The position numbers were made by a program, and so were the translations under genes. A stretch of 64,000 nt of DNA from Albula goreensis (taxonomy: Eukaryota > Chordata > Actinopteri > Albuliformes > Albulidae): NCBI GenBank assembly GCA_022829145.1, contig CM040744.1:5429001-5493000 (forward strand), written 5' to 3'. This document shows positions 1-12,173 of this stretch, piece by piece (within the stretch, counting starts at the first letter, position 1; every line of letters starts with the position of its first letter). The notes under the pieces were generated by a model. The model saw nothing but the letters and a program-made list of their open reading frames with translations, did no database searches and was not told the origin of the DNA.

Positions 1-3000
1 TCTTTCCTCGCGCGGCTGCTACACTCTAAAGAGCGCTCTCAAAATTACAGGGGACAATGGATTCAGGCTTGGCAATCATCAAAAGGACAGACTTCAAATG
101 TGGAAACTGTTATTTTTTTACTGTTTCACTGTCTTCAAAGTTCAAAGAGAGAGTGAACAAGGTTTTTTTGTGTGTGTGGGGGTGGGGGGTGTTGTGGTAG
201 GCATCCATGCACATGGAATGTCTCTGTATTTAGTGGTCCTAGACATCGCCGAAGCCTCCTTCATGGTTTCAGGCACTTTTCCCTTCTGTTTTTCTTTTAA
301 ACACACCTACTTGAAATGCACAACCTGGTCCAAAACGGGGCCCAGTGGTTAAAAAAAAGCTTTTGAGCCTCCCGGCCCTTTCATCTCCTCATGCTCCTTT
401 TTAAAATGAGGGTCTTCAGTAAATCAATCAATCAGAAAAGAAAAATGTGGCTGGGAAAATCGGCCTCATCAATACCACCAACTATCTTTCTTGATACCTA
501 AATAGGCACCACAGTCTGTTTTTTCCATCCAAACTGGAGAGCGGCATCATGGATAATGACCATGTGTCAAGTTAATGAAGGAGGGTACCACCAGGTGATT
601 GTCTTCTCACTTGCCCTGAAAGAATTTTTTTTATTATTGTAGAGCTAAAAGGCACTGAGAGATGTTGTATGATAAAGGAAATTCAAGGGGGAACTGAATG
701 TGCACAGAAGTCTTCAAAAAATTGAACAGATAAGGGTCGTTTTTTCTGAGAGCTAGGTCCAGTTGAAGTCTCCACTGTTTGTTTCCAATTACTGAAAAAT
801 TCCCCTGAAATATATTTGAGTATCGCTTGCAGTAATTAGTGCTTATTAACATGAAGCTATCATCAGGTAAAACCAGGTGACTTCTAAGAAAGTAATTGTA
901 TGGTTTGGGTCAATACTGACTATTTCTTAAGAATAGCTATACTACAGGTGCATAAAACTACTTGCGTTATAAGAATTTATGTACTTCCATGAAAAATACT
1001 CAATGTAGATGAATATCTTATAGTTTGGGGCCTTCATGACAGAAAGGGATATCTCTGGTTTAATTGAGGATGGTTGTACAAAGGATGTCTGTTCATTGTG
1101 AAAAAAGATGAAAGTATTTCTCGAAAGGTTTACTGCTCTAATGGGATCCCTAGTTGCTACATTATGGAATAGTCTCACAGGTGGCCATATGTGTATAAGA
1201 TAAAAGTATAGATTGCATCCCTGTCCATTGTAAACTGTCATGCATTCCAGCTGTGTTTCTCTTCTTTCCTCTGCCCCCCTTTTTAACGGAGGTCTAAATT
1301 TTCTTTCTGATGCCACTCTTTTTTTTTTAATCTCTACACTTCCGCGATTGGGGGCCGTGTTGACGGGCGCTGTAGTCAGGATCAACTTTCCAACACTTGC
1401 AATACAAGCCGGGGCTTCAGAGCGGCTGTCACCGTGGGCGCCTTTTGTTTCTGATGCCAATTCGCCCTGACATCCTAAATATTTGTCCGCGGCTGGGGGC
1501 CAAGGTAAATGAACCCCTCAAGAATGTTTGCGCAGGGTGTGCGAGGGGAGGTGGACCTCAAGTCATATCTGACAAACCCCTCCGAGCTAGAACGGAAGTG
1601 GTTGAGGTTAGGCGGTAAGTGGCTGTGAAACAAGAGAAGAAGCCATGCTTGCACAGGGCCTGCAGGCCAGCCTGCCTCTCAGAGCGCCTCCGAGCCCCAG
1701 CCGCAAAACAAATGCGTATTCAGCCCACGTGGATCTAAAGGGGAGCCCCTTCCCTGGGCACCGACTGTGTTTATTTTCCCTGCAAATACCGTGACAGAAG
1801 CCTATTTTACCACTCCCATTTAAAAAAAAAAAAAAACACAGATCTCCCTCTTGACTCACGGCTCAGCTCGGCAGACTGTCAATCTCTGAAAATTGTATTT
1901 ATTTATAACTGAGCCAGAGTTTATACGACTTGCAGTCCTTGCAGTCAACAGTTATTTTTGTCTAAAGGAACTGTGTAAAATAAATGATGCTAAGCCAAGG
2001 TATTTGATGAGTGCAATTTTAAAAACGACGTCTCTTCATCCCCAGTATAAATTTGTGTGTGAGGAAATATTTTAGGCATGTGTCGCTCACTCCCTCACAT
2101 GTATCCTCAACCCTCAATCCCACCCCCCTCTTGGAAAATTAATAAAAATCTTGAGGGCATGCTTGAGTCAGAGCTCTGCTGTTTCCAGTAATCGGTAATG
2201 ACGCGTCCTCACTCCCTCCATTTGCTGGGCCTTGTCGGAATGCAGGGGTCACGTCTCCAGACTCAGCTGACAGAGGGTCTGCAGGATCAAAGTAAAAATC
2301 TGGAACTGTGTAGACTGCAAACTGAGATAGGATGGACATCCAGTGTTTTACTGTGCTGGCCTCAGGCCAGATCTGCTTCAGGACCAAATATGGGGTCAAA
2401 ATTACATCTTGAATGCTAGAAGTTCTAAGAGCATATTTCATCCAAAAATAGAAGAAAACAATTTTTAATGATGCAGATTCAAATTGTAACCACATTATAT
2501 TGTGTATTGAGGCTCCACATTTCCAAACTCCAGGGCACAGATTGAAAAAAATGTACATTTTATTTTACCTGCCCTCACATCAAAGACTAGATTAACATGT
2601 CAAAATACAATTAAGCTTTGTTAAGAAAACACACATTGTTAAAATAAATCATCTTCCGTAATGTACTCTAACCAGAGCACTATTTAGTTTTATTAAATGA
2701 TAAATCATGGGTAGAAAATAGAATAAAGCAATGTGAATTTTTTTCCCTCTCATGTAAGTACATACAGTCCAAATGTGTGTGCATCACACTCTTACACAAA
2801 CTTATTACTCCTTAAGAAAAGCCAGTTTCTGTCCTAATAACTTTAATTCTGTATTTCTAAATGTGTTACTTTAGCTTTGTCTGTCCATACTTTATTTAAT
2901 ACATTTAAAAAGAATTAAGAAATTTGACCTCCTGTACTTACAAATGGTAGATCTTTCATAGTAAGAGTAATTTTTATCGAATCTAATTGACCATGTTGAG

Positions 3001-5074
3001 TTTGGACATCGGATCTGGAATGTAGTGGTTTCTGCTCATAGGCTGATCATGTAGTTCCGTGTTGAAATGGTACATTGTGCTGGATACTTCTGGAGGGGAC
3101 GTACGGTCTTTCCTGGCCTGTGTCAGGTAGTTGGGATTAGCTTGGAAGAGGAAAGGAATGGGGCTTAATTTAGCTCAGAGCTGATAAGGCAAGCAGTAGT
3201 GGGTGCAACAGGAAGATCCTCTGATCCTAACAGGTCTGCTGCAACTGCGGAGTAATTGAAAAGGTTAGAGTGCGTGAGAGATGTGACCTGTCTTTAGCAA
3301 GGTGAAATATCTGGCCCTGGAGAGCCTAGAGGAAGCAGCGCAGACCATGGCGGGGCCATTAGGTGTTAAAGTTGGCTGAAAGCCATTCGGTGCGGTCAAG
3401 CCCTACTCCCTGCTCTCACAGAAAAGGGGGATTTTGGATCGTGACCATAACCGGATTACGCCTGTGTGCATCTAAGCCACAACCAGTGAGAAATGAGCAA
3501 GTATTTCTTCTAGAAATCAATCAGTGGTAAAAAAAAAAAAGATGTTAGAAAATCTGAAGTACAGAAATGAACCGTAGTTAATTTGAGTTGATTCGAATGT
3601 AATCTCTAAATTTTTGCAGCACTTGCTTTTATTTTCTTTTAATATCATGCCAGTCAGACCACAACTCTGGTTTGAGAAAGCTATTGAATTTTTTGAAAAA
3701 TGAAAAATGCCGGAATTTGACATGGAAAACACACAGACACACCATCCCTTTCATAATCAATTCACTCTCTTGTTTGTGTCAGGCTCAGATTTTAAATGTA
3801 ATCCCGTGGGCTGTCAAGTTTCATTCTCTGTAGATGACAAGAGCATTAAACAGTTGCTCAGGAGTCAGATCCGACTCATGGCACCATCGCTCCCTGTCAA
3901 ATATCTCAGCTAATGGACCTGATGCAATCTACTGTTGAAAGAGATTTTGACATACAGCAGATGTGTCAAAACTCAAACTCCAAACAAGAGTGCAACTTCC
4001 ACTGCCATCATTCTGCCACAGTGTACAACATGTGGTAGCGCATTGTAGCACAGGATTGAGTCAGTTTATACATGAGAATCAAGCTGTCAGCACTTATAAG
4101 CACGACTTCACCCTTTTTTGTCCAGAGTACCGCTTTATACTGCAAGAGGGATGAAAGGGTTGTCTGTGTGTAATCAGCTTAAATAGGTTGAATTAAAAGA
4201 AGCGCAAAGATTATGCTTTTTTTTTTTCTTACCCAGGAAGGTCAGTGCCTATTTACACCGGGCCATTAAAACCTAACTTATTCCAGAGCTCTGAAATTGC
4301 TCTTCAACATTGCTGTTGACAGACAGGAAGTTCAGCTTCTGTGTAGCTGGCAGTTATTTGGAAACAAGACTGTCAGGCTCTCTCTCAAACCCCCCCCCGT
4401 CTCTCTGTATCCATCTCTTACTGTCTGGAGCATTTTCCTGTGTCCTCTCTGTGTTGTATTCCTCCATTTAAAACACAATGGAGAGGAGGGGTCAAGGGAA
4501 GTGGTTGGAAGTCTTCATTTGGTCTTGGGAATCTGCCAAGACCAGTCATGATGTTGCCAGAATCTCTCTTTTTTTCCACTCCATTTTCCAAAGGAGTGGC
4601 GTGTAGGAATCGGAGGGATATTATCTCCTGGAGTCGACCACCTGACCTCATAGTGCTTTTAAGTATTTTACTCCATCTGTCAAGGAAATAATGTTATTAA
4701 AAGAATTGTACTTTACTTTTTAATATTAAAAAGAGTAAGCCATGATATGAATTATGTATTCTCTTGTGAGTTTACCCAGGATGTATGAGACGCAGATGTT
4801 GGGGTGAATAAAAAGAGGGTGATTGATGAGAGTGAATATAAACATGTGGAACCCTCCTGGAAATAATTTGTGGTTTCTGAACAGATCAGTTTTAACAAAA
4901 AAGGCCTAAATAGGCAAGGAGGATTACAGGTGATCCCAAAAACTTGCCTATCCTCCGTGGAGGGTCATGAAAGATCATATTCAGAAGCCATCTTGGTCAA
5001 GTCTTGGAAAGAGCGTATTATGTAGAAGAGATTCAAATTCAAAAGCTTTGTGCTGCCTTGACTTTCATGCTATT

Positions 5075-5107
5075 AGATGGATGGATAGATGGATGGATGG
5101 ATGGATA
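5075..5107. repeat. (GGAT)n microsatellite at LINE 3' end
   Basis: About eight GGAT/AGAT units directly abut the 3' end of the minus-strand LINE. Fish CR1/Rex1-group elements often end in short tandem repeats, so this is probably the element's own tail rather than independent DNA. Confidence 0.85.
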
Positions 5108-6690
5108 CTTTATTTATTCCGAGTGAAACTGCAGCACATACAGCAGTTGAATACACAGTAGCACGGACAGGACACACAGGTAGACTGTATAAAGTGTATA
5201 GTGTAAAGTGGCAGGAGTTTAAAGTGGCAAGAGTAATGACAGTACAGTAATAAGTGAATAAATAAAATTAAATCAGACCGTTTTTTTCATAAATATTAAG
5301 GACAATGAGTGGGGAGGCTTATTGAAAATCCTGATGGCTGCCAGCAGAAACGACCTCAGGTAGCGTACCTTGGAACAGCGCAGATGGATCGGTCTGTTGC
5401 TGACAATATTCCTCTGTTTAGCCATAGTAGCATGCAGAGGGTAGGCACTGTTGTTCATTATGGCCTGTAGTTTTGCAAGTGTCCTTGCAACTACTGCCTC
5501 CAGAGAGTCCAGGCTGACTCTGACTCTATAATAGAGCCAGCCTTCTTTACAAGTTTGTTGAGTCTGTTGGCGTCACCTGCCGTGATGCCGTTGCCCCAGC
5601 AAAACGCCGGGTAAAAGATGGCACCTGCTACAGCAAGACTGGTAGAACATCCGTAGCATTGTCCTGCACACACCAAAGAACCAACGGATCCTCAGGAAAT
5701 AGAGGCGTCTCTGTCCCTTCCTGTACAGCGCCTCAGTGTTACTAGTCCACTCCAACCTGGTGTCCAGGTGTACTATTTGTATTTGTAGGATCCCACCATG
5801 TCCACGCCCTCATCGTGAATACTGACAGGAGCCAGCGAGGCCTTAGACCTCCTAAAATCCACCACAATCTCCCTGGTCTTGTAATATTGAGCTGCAGATG
5901 ATTCCTGCTGCACCACTCAACAAAGTCCCCCACCAGGCCCCTGTACTCCTCCTCCTGCCCTCCTCTGGTACACCCCACTATGGATGTGTCATTGCTGAGA
6001 ACTTCAGCAGATGATATGACTCAGAGTTGTGCTTAAAGTCAGAAGTGTACAGGGTGAACAGGAAGGGAGGCAGGACCGTCCCTTGTGGAGCCCCCATGCT
6101 GCTCATCACCATGTCTGACACGCAGCCCTGCATCCATAAAAACTGTGGTCTGCCTGTTGATGGTCCGCAATCCAGGATGTAATGGACTAACCCACGTGCA
6201 TCAGCCGGAGCTTCCTCCCCAGCAACGCAGGCTGTGTAGTGTTGAATGCGCTGGAGGAATCAAAGAACATGATCCTCACAGTGCTGTCTGCTTTGTCCAG
6301 GTGGGAGTAGGCTCTGCTCAGCAGGTAGATGACAACATTGTCCACTCCAATGTGCGCCTGGTAGACAAACTGCAGGGGGTCCAGTCCTGCCCTGACCAAG
6401 TGAGCCAGAACCATCCTTTCCAGAGTTCTCATAATATGGGATGTCAGAACCACCAGTCGATAGTCATTTAAGACCATCGGTTGCCCTTTTTTGGAAACCA
6501 GGACCAGGCAGGTTGTCTTCCACCCTACTGGGACTCTTTCCAGGCTCAAGCTGAGGTTGAAAATCCGCTGGAGGACACAGCTGCTCATCACACACCTTCA
6601 GCACCCTTGGGCTGAAACAGTGGGAGAACAAAGACAGTGTCCTCAGGCCTACCAGCTGGTCCTTCGTGTATACAATCCGTGAGTCATTCA
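5075..6690 (-). mobile_element. 5'-truncated Rex1/L2-like (CR1-group) LINE, decayed
   Basis: Read on the minus strand, 6591-6187 encodes a reverse-transcriptase segment: FNLSLSLERVPVGWKTTCLV, then KKGQPMVLNDYRLVVLTSHI, then LDPLQFVYQAHIGVDN, then the motif-A-like block RIMFFDSSSAFNT. Further 3' in other frames come GGQEEEYRGLVGDFVEWCSR, KGQRRLYFLR, RTMLRMFYQS and NRLNKLVKKAGS, the usual thumb/C-terminal order of fish Rex1/L2-type LINEs. At least four frame changes and stops make it non-functional. The catalytic Asp-pair region near 5990 is disrupted. The endonuclease and 5' part of ORF2 are missing. The 3' end sits by a GGAT microsatellite (5075-5107) and an ATACTTTATTTATTCC motif, common at the ends of such elements. 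The clade name is from memory. Confidence 0.9.
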
Positions 6691-8150
6691 TCGTGGACCG
6701 AATCCAAAAAAGGCAAACAGAATGAATAATGGCAAGAAACATGAAACACTGAACACTACAAAAGAAAAATTCTGAAAAAAAAACCCCTAAAAACGCAACA
6801 AATACACAGAGCTGCTGGAACAGACCTCAGTAAAGCAGCAGTAAAGATGTACTCTGGCATTATTGGTACTGCATTTGCTGCATAAATTACATGGATATGT
6901 ATATTTGTTTTAGGCATTTTACATCATGAATTTGGTCAGAAAAAGATGATTCACTGCCACATGTTGGTCAATGGTCGTGCTGTAATCTACACATGAATGC
7001 TCTAATACTGTTCATCTTCATTTAGTTTTTAGAAGATTGCGTCAATGCACCCCAACCAAGGTCTGGTCACAAGATATGTGTTCATGCATGGTGTTTGACA
7101 TAAGACCAAGGCAAAATTGCCACCACTGTAACATAGTTGTGTATTTTTCTGATGATGATAATACATTGTTGATTTGAGGCAAAATAGTCAAGTCCTTGCT
7201 GACAGAATATGGTAGGGAAAACCCTTGTTCAAGCACTTGAAACTTCAATGCATGCACAAAATTTTGAATTCCTACTTCAGAATTTGGATTTTCTCTTCAT
7301 GTCGGACCAAAAATTGTAATGTTTGGATACTTTTCCAGACACTCATCACTTACTGCATCTTGACATTTGATCTGAAAATGTTCTGAAGGGAATGTGTTTG
7401 ATTGGACATCATGGGCCCAAAGCCAGCCCCTCACACAGTGCCAGTGAATTAAAGTGAAAGCTTGGCATGTCCAACTCAAACAATTTAAGTAAATATAGTG
7501 GCACATGGAATTTATGAATTTCTCCCCCTCTAGCCTGACCCCCCCCACACAAAAAAATGTCACCTGACATTTTCTTTTTCTTGTAAACAACAAAAGAACA
7601 CAGTGTAAAGCTGGATGAAAAAAGTAGCCTGGATGGGGATTTGGTCCCTGGAGTACTAGTCCCACCTCTTTCAGTCCCCTATTTAAAAAAAGGTTCTGGA
7701 CTCAAGTGTGTAAACCTTCAGCATATGATCTTCCACTTCATTACCCCCAATCGGAGATGTGGGCATAAACTTCAGAAGACATGGAGCCTCCTCTCCTCAC
7801 ACACCCCCCTCCGAACTACCCCAATCCACAAGCCCCCTTCACAGAATCTCTATTTCCATCACAAAGGACAGTTGACTTTCATAGGCGACGAGGCTTTAAT
7901 ATGAGCCAACTTTAGCTGGGAGGTGTGGGCCTGCCGAACGGGATGGAGCAGCTCTGCAGGCCCTGAAAGAGGTACAACCGCAGAAATGGTGTGGGGGGTG
8001 AGGAGCAAGGAGGAAAATGGACCCGCTGACCCACAGCCAGAAATAACAGAGGCAGGATCACAGGAAGAAATGTAATTCGTTCAGCTCTTTCGTTCTTTCT
8101 CTTGCTGTTCCATTTCTCCCCCGTTCTCCTTTCTCTATTGCTCTTCTCTC

Positions 8151-8173
8151 TTTTTTTTTTTTTTTTTTTTTTT
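8151..8173. repeat. Poly(T) run, 23 bases
   Basis: An uninterrupted T23 downstream of a pyrimidine-rich stretch (8090-8150). It is matched in length by an A23 run at 8514-8536. Confidence 0.95.
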
Positions 8174-8513
8174 GTCCATGCGATCCACACTCCCCCCTTT
8201 GCAACCATAATTTAAGGGGCTGAAAGGCGCTCGGAGCGGAGGGCTGAGAAAAGAAAACCCTAAAAAGATGAAGCTTGGACCGAACAGATGTGAGAGTTTT
8301 TGTTGAGGAGTTTGGAGGGCTGGCGGGGTGGCGATAGGCTAATTTGAGCAGCATAAAGCCGGCCCCCTTTCATATGCAGAGTGGCACTTTGATCAGAGGT
8401 GGATGAAAGTGCGGGGAGAGGGGAGAGTGGCAGGGGGTCTTTTGTCCCCGACAAGAAGGCATCTGCTGAGCTCTGCCCTCTTATCCTATGCAATCGCACC
8501 AACAATGACAGTG

Positions 8514-8536
8514 AAAAAAAAAAAAAAAAAAAAAAA
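8514..8536. repeat. Poly(A) run, 23 bases
   Basis: An uninterrupted A23. With the T23 at 8151-8173 and the T19 at 8793-8811 it makes an unusual cluster of long homopolymers within 660 bases. Confidence 0.95.
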
Positions 8537-8792
8537 GTGTCATCCAAGCACTGTAGAAAACAACACAAGAAAAGGAGGGATGGGGCCCAGAGTAAATGCG
8601 TGTATGGGTATGCATATAAATATACATAGCTGTGTAGCGTACACACACATACGCGCTCACATGACATACTCTGATGGTTAATCAATTTTCTCCAGCAGAG
8701 AAACAAAGAGAGAGAGGATGAAATGGGGCGAGAGGGACCACTTCTGATGAACTTGTTACTTTTGTTCCAAGACATTTTGTGGGGTGCTTTGA

Positions 8793-8811
8793 TTTTTTTT
8801 TTTTTTTTTTT
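8793..8811. repeat. Poly(T) run, 19 bases
   Basis: An uninterrupted T19, the third of the homopolymer cluster. Confidence 0.95.
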
Positions 8812-10605
8812 GTTTACGGATCAAGAGAGGAGGACAGTTGTGCGGTGGAATGCCGCACAGCACGGCTGGAAGCACAGAAAAAAAACAGAGAGCACTTTCA
8901 GCATGGGATAATGTTGCCTGCAGAGAACTTGGCAGGGGTGAGAGGAGGGGGCGAGCGAAAAACAGGCCTCGTATTTTCAAAAATCATCACCGCATTTTAT
9001 TGGCTCGGGCCCCCTTCATGTACATCAAACCGTCGTTTACGCTGAAAACCAAATCTCCTGGGAACCAAAAATTTGATGGATTTATTGATACACTTTTTAG
9101 TGGTCCCCTCTTACTTTCATTTGGTTAAACAGGAGTGGAAACATGATGGGGATCGTTATTTTATTTGAATCCCAGGAAGACTGTTATCTGGTGGGCTTAC
9201 ATTGAAAAGTGAGTTGGCATTAGCCAAAATGGAATACTGTTTAAAGAATCAGCTGGTACAGCAATTAAAAATATTAATTTATATTACCTTTATACTCAGG
9301 CTAATTTATGTAATACAGTTTAACATGAGAAATTTCAGTTGAGTAGCCAGCATTTTTATATCTCATCCTTATCATATAAATCTGTGGTAGCAATACTGTA
9401 TATTCAGGTATTGTATCAGATTTGGCAACCCAGTGAATTGGCAAGTGAATGCATGGATAAACATGTTTAGTATATATCCCAGAGGGGGCTGGTCCATAGA
9501 GGTATGGGAGGATGCTCCTCCCCAATTTTTTGAGAGGGAAGAGGAAGACTGTAGAAGAAAAAATGTAGTTGAAATTTAATAAAAAAATTAAATAATAAAA
9601 TAATAATCCCTTATTTCAACTCAATGCATTCCATTTTGTTCTCTCTCAGTCTGTGATTGGCCAGGAAACATAATTTGATGCTTCAAGCTCTGACTCAGTT
9701 TCAAATCACCTGACAACTTTTTGTCAATGTGAATCAAGAGACTAAACTGATCGTAGATCAGTGTTTTTACTTAGAGATGCTTCGATAAGCTGTGCCATTT
9801 TGTCCAGTGCTAACAGAAAAAAACTGACAGTAGGGTTTATTCAAACTTTGCATTGTTTGATTTAGTTTACCGTTGTTCTCCTGATTTTTAAAAAAAAAAA
9901 TGTTCTTTAATTTCATCATTCTATATTAAGCAGAAAGCAAAGATGCCTATGTTGAAATGGTGTGTCAGTGTCATATGAAGTAAATTACATCTGTTTGTAG
10001 TATTTTAGGTTTTTTTCTCAATGCATTCAGATGTCTACTGGTAATAACTTGCATAATGAAAAACTGGATGTGTTATTGAGGCATTTTTTAAATAAAAGTG
10101 TTCAAATAGGCTATTTAGAAAAATATAATACACATGACTACTAATTTAAAAGTATCTAGCTAGCTAATATAGACAATAGTAGTATTTATTTATTTTCATT
10201 GATTATTTGCATAAATGACATCATTATATGATCAAATATTACTTATATTGCATTACTCATATTTTTAAAGAACCAATACAAATTGATAAAGGGAAATTAA
10301 ATTTTAACAGTACAAACAATTAATTTCTGTGTGTAGTTCTCATAGATGAAAACCTCATACAATTGAAGATGTAATACTAATGCAAAAATGACCTATCCTT
10401 GAATGAAACTTATAGGCTAACAACTCATAGGAAATAATCCAATGTATACATTAATGTTTCCTTTTTCCCACTGATATATACCTATACTTCACACAAATGT
10501 ATAGTATGATTGATGTCTTCCGATCAGGGTTTATTCTGTTTCAGTAGTGTGTAAGCACTTTTTCACTGGCAAATGTAGAGGTTTCGTTTCCCTGGTCTTT
10601 GGTAG

Positions 10606-10752
10606 GTGATTTTTGCCCTGAACCAGACCCTTCTGCAGCAGGAGAGTTTGAGGGAAGGCAGCGTGCAGGTGCCATACACCACCGAGGACCTTATCAAGCA
10701 CTACAATTGTGGGGATCTCAACTCTATCATCTTCAACCATGAAACGTCCCAG
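10606..10752 (+). CDS. trabd2a: TIKI1-like Wnt protease, internal exon (VIFALN...ETSQ)
   Basis: This 147-base, phase-0 exon encodes 49 residues starting [16 protein letters not shown] and ending NHETSQ, including the block [15 protein letters not shown] that is highly characteristic of TIKI/TRABD2 proteins. TIKI proteins are membrane-tethered, metal-dependent proteases of the TraB/PrgY superfamily. They trim the N terminus of Wnt ligands and so block Wnt signalling; this function is family knowledge, not seen here. NQT in ALNQTLL is an N-glycosylation sequon. The 5' boundary follows a TAG acceptor at 10603-10605 (tctttggtag). The 3' boundary is set by homology (TSQ joined to VPNF) and leaves a GC, not GT, donor at 10753-10754. 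Residues VIF, ESLR and VPY favour TIKI1 over TIKI2. Confidence 0.93.
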
Positions 10753-10883
10753 GCGAGTAAAGAGAATGGTCTGAACGAACCATGTTGGAACCATTTCCCT
10801 ACAGCTGTTGGTTTTCTGTTGATCTTTTGTGAGTGAGAGCCAGGCTGAAATATTTTACCCTATACATGGTCTTCCCTTGTCAG
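10753..10883 (+). other. trabd2a: 131-bp intron with probable GC-AG splice sites
   Basis: The intron starts gcgagtaaag after exon-end CAG and ends in cttgtcag before GTC. Both flanking exons are phase 0 here and join as ...TSQ|VPNF, which matches the family sequence. The nearest GT downstream (gtaaag at 10757) would add four bases and break the frame. The intron length is not a multiple of three, and read-through reaches a stop at 10834-10836, so retention would truncate the protein. Confidence 0.82.
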
Positions 10884-11058
10884 GTCCCCAACTTCAACAA
10901 CATCACGCTACCCCCAAATGAGCAAATTACCGCACAGGAGATCGACAGCTACTTCCGGCAGGAGCTGATCTACAAACGGAATGAGAGAATGGGAAAGCGG
11001 GTGAAGGCACTACTGGAGGAGAATCCGGACAAGACGTTTTTCTTTGCTTTTGGAGCTG
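10884..11058 (+). CDS. trabd2a: TIKI1-like Wnt protease, internal exon (VPNF...FAFGAG)
   Basis: This 175-base exon (phase 0 in, phase 1 out) encodes [20 protein letters not shown], then the block [20 protein letters not shown], then [18 protein letters not shown]. These are hallmark TIKI segments. The exon ends one base into the glycine codon of GAGH, the second GxxH motif of the TraB/TIKI fold, where the histidine is an expected metal ligand; that His lies in the next exon, 30.6 kb away. NNIT gives an N-glycosylation sequon. The acceptor is cttgtcag at 10882-10883 and the donor is a consensus GTGAGT at 11059-11064. RVKALLEE with PDK and FFFAFGAG favours TIKI1. Confidence 0.95.
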
Positions 11059-12152
11059 GTGAGTCTGGAAAAGTCTCATAGAGCAGGTTGTTTGCATGAT
11101 GGTATGGCTTTCACTTCTGCCTTCCAAAATCAAAGGATTGTCTCAGTGTTATTTGCTTAAAGCCAGACTGAAATGACAAACATATCATCATTTAGTATTG
11201 AACACGTACACAGTACAATGTGAACATGTCAATTTTTGTATTTTGAAATATGTAAAAATAATTATCAATCCACATTCCAAAATTCAGACTCAAGCAAGTA
11301 AATGAACTATGAGGGTCTGACCATTATTTCCTGAATATTCACATGTGTACAGGTTTATCTCTGATGTATTGTAGAAATTAGCAACAATGAAATATCACAA
11401 AGCTTTAATACTGTAAAATCATTCCAAGCAAGATGTTTGCCTCTTTTTCCCTTGACAGTTGTACTTGACAGATGTCATAACAAAGTTGCTAATTTTATTC
11501 AGTGGCATTGCTGTCTAAATGAAGTTCATGGACAGCCTCATGCAGAATTGTATGTCTATTTCTTTGCTATGGCACACTGTTATACTGGCAAGATGGTATA
11601 CAATATCTGAGTGTGGCTCTGACTGACATCCTGTCATAAATGAAAACTTAAAGTGACAGTAACGACTCTGCACATTCATTTTCAGTGCACAGTGAAATGG
11701 GCGGGCAGATTAAACCAAAATGCATAACTTTGTAAGGCACATATTGATTAGGTTTTCTTAATGGTCTCAAGGCTAGTTGTTCCCTGCCCAGTTCTACCTT
11801 GGAGAAAGGGCCTGCTACACACACCCCAGGCCTAATGTCTATTATAGTTGCTTATAAAATGCCACTATAATTTAGAGTCGGTTTCCCAGAGGTGTTAAAT
11901 TCAGGCCCTCAAAGGGATTACATCACCTTTCCATTTAATGATGACCGAAGTGCTGAGAAATTTTTAACTGTAAAGAAGGAGGTTTACAAGTGAACCCCCG
12001 CTCCTCTGTGCTGCATGTGAGGACTGTGAACTGAACTATGCTCGTGGAAAGGAATTGACTTTTCGCCAAAGGTTGTTCACATCATAGTTTCAAAACCTTG
12101 GGGCATTTTTATAGATGGTCTTTGTTGTGGTGGGCCTTTGTTGTGTTAAAAG

Positions 12153-12173
12153 TTTTTTTTTTTTTTTTTTTTT
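12153..12173. repeat. Poly(T) run, 21 bases
   Basis: An uninterrupted T21 in the large intron. No retroelement body is recognisable next to it. Confidence 0.95.

Larger units (their letters stand above)
1..10605 (+). other. trabd2a: Intron of trabd2a (3' part; begins upstream of window)
   Basis: The first recognisable exon (10606) encodes an internal part of the TIKI protease domain, so the signal peptide and the first metal-binding half must lie upstream and this stretch is inferred to be intron. I found no exon matching the expected preceding TIKI sequence. Open frames here are short and carry no recognisable domains. Contents noted separately are a decayed LINE (about 5075-6690), a GGAT tract, three long homopolymers (8151-8173, 8514-8536, 8793-8811) and a GC-richer patch around 1340-1760. 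The remainder is AT-rich, unassigned sequence. Confidence 0.75.

Noticed and set aside
942..1460. 172-codon open frame on the minus strand
   Set aside because: No recognisable domain, no splice or codon pattern supporting coding, and it overlaps a GC-richer patch; probably chance.
8260..8775. 171-codon open frame on the minus strand
   Set aside because: It runs through a homopolymer (poly-Phe) and low-complexity serine/leucine sequence; an artefact of the A23 run.
9470..9560. Repeat-like GGGGGCTGGTCC / GGATGCTCCTCCCC segment
   Set aside because: It resembles dispersed repeat sequence but no ends or family could be assigned.
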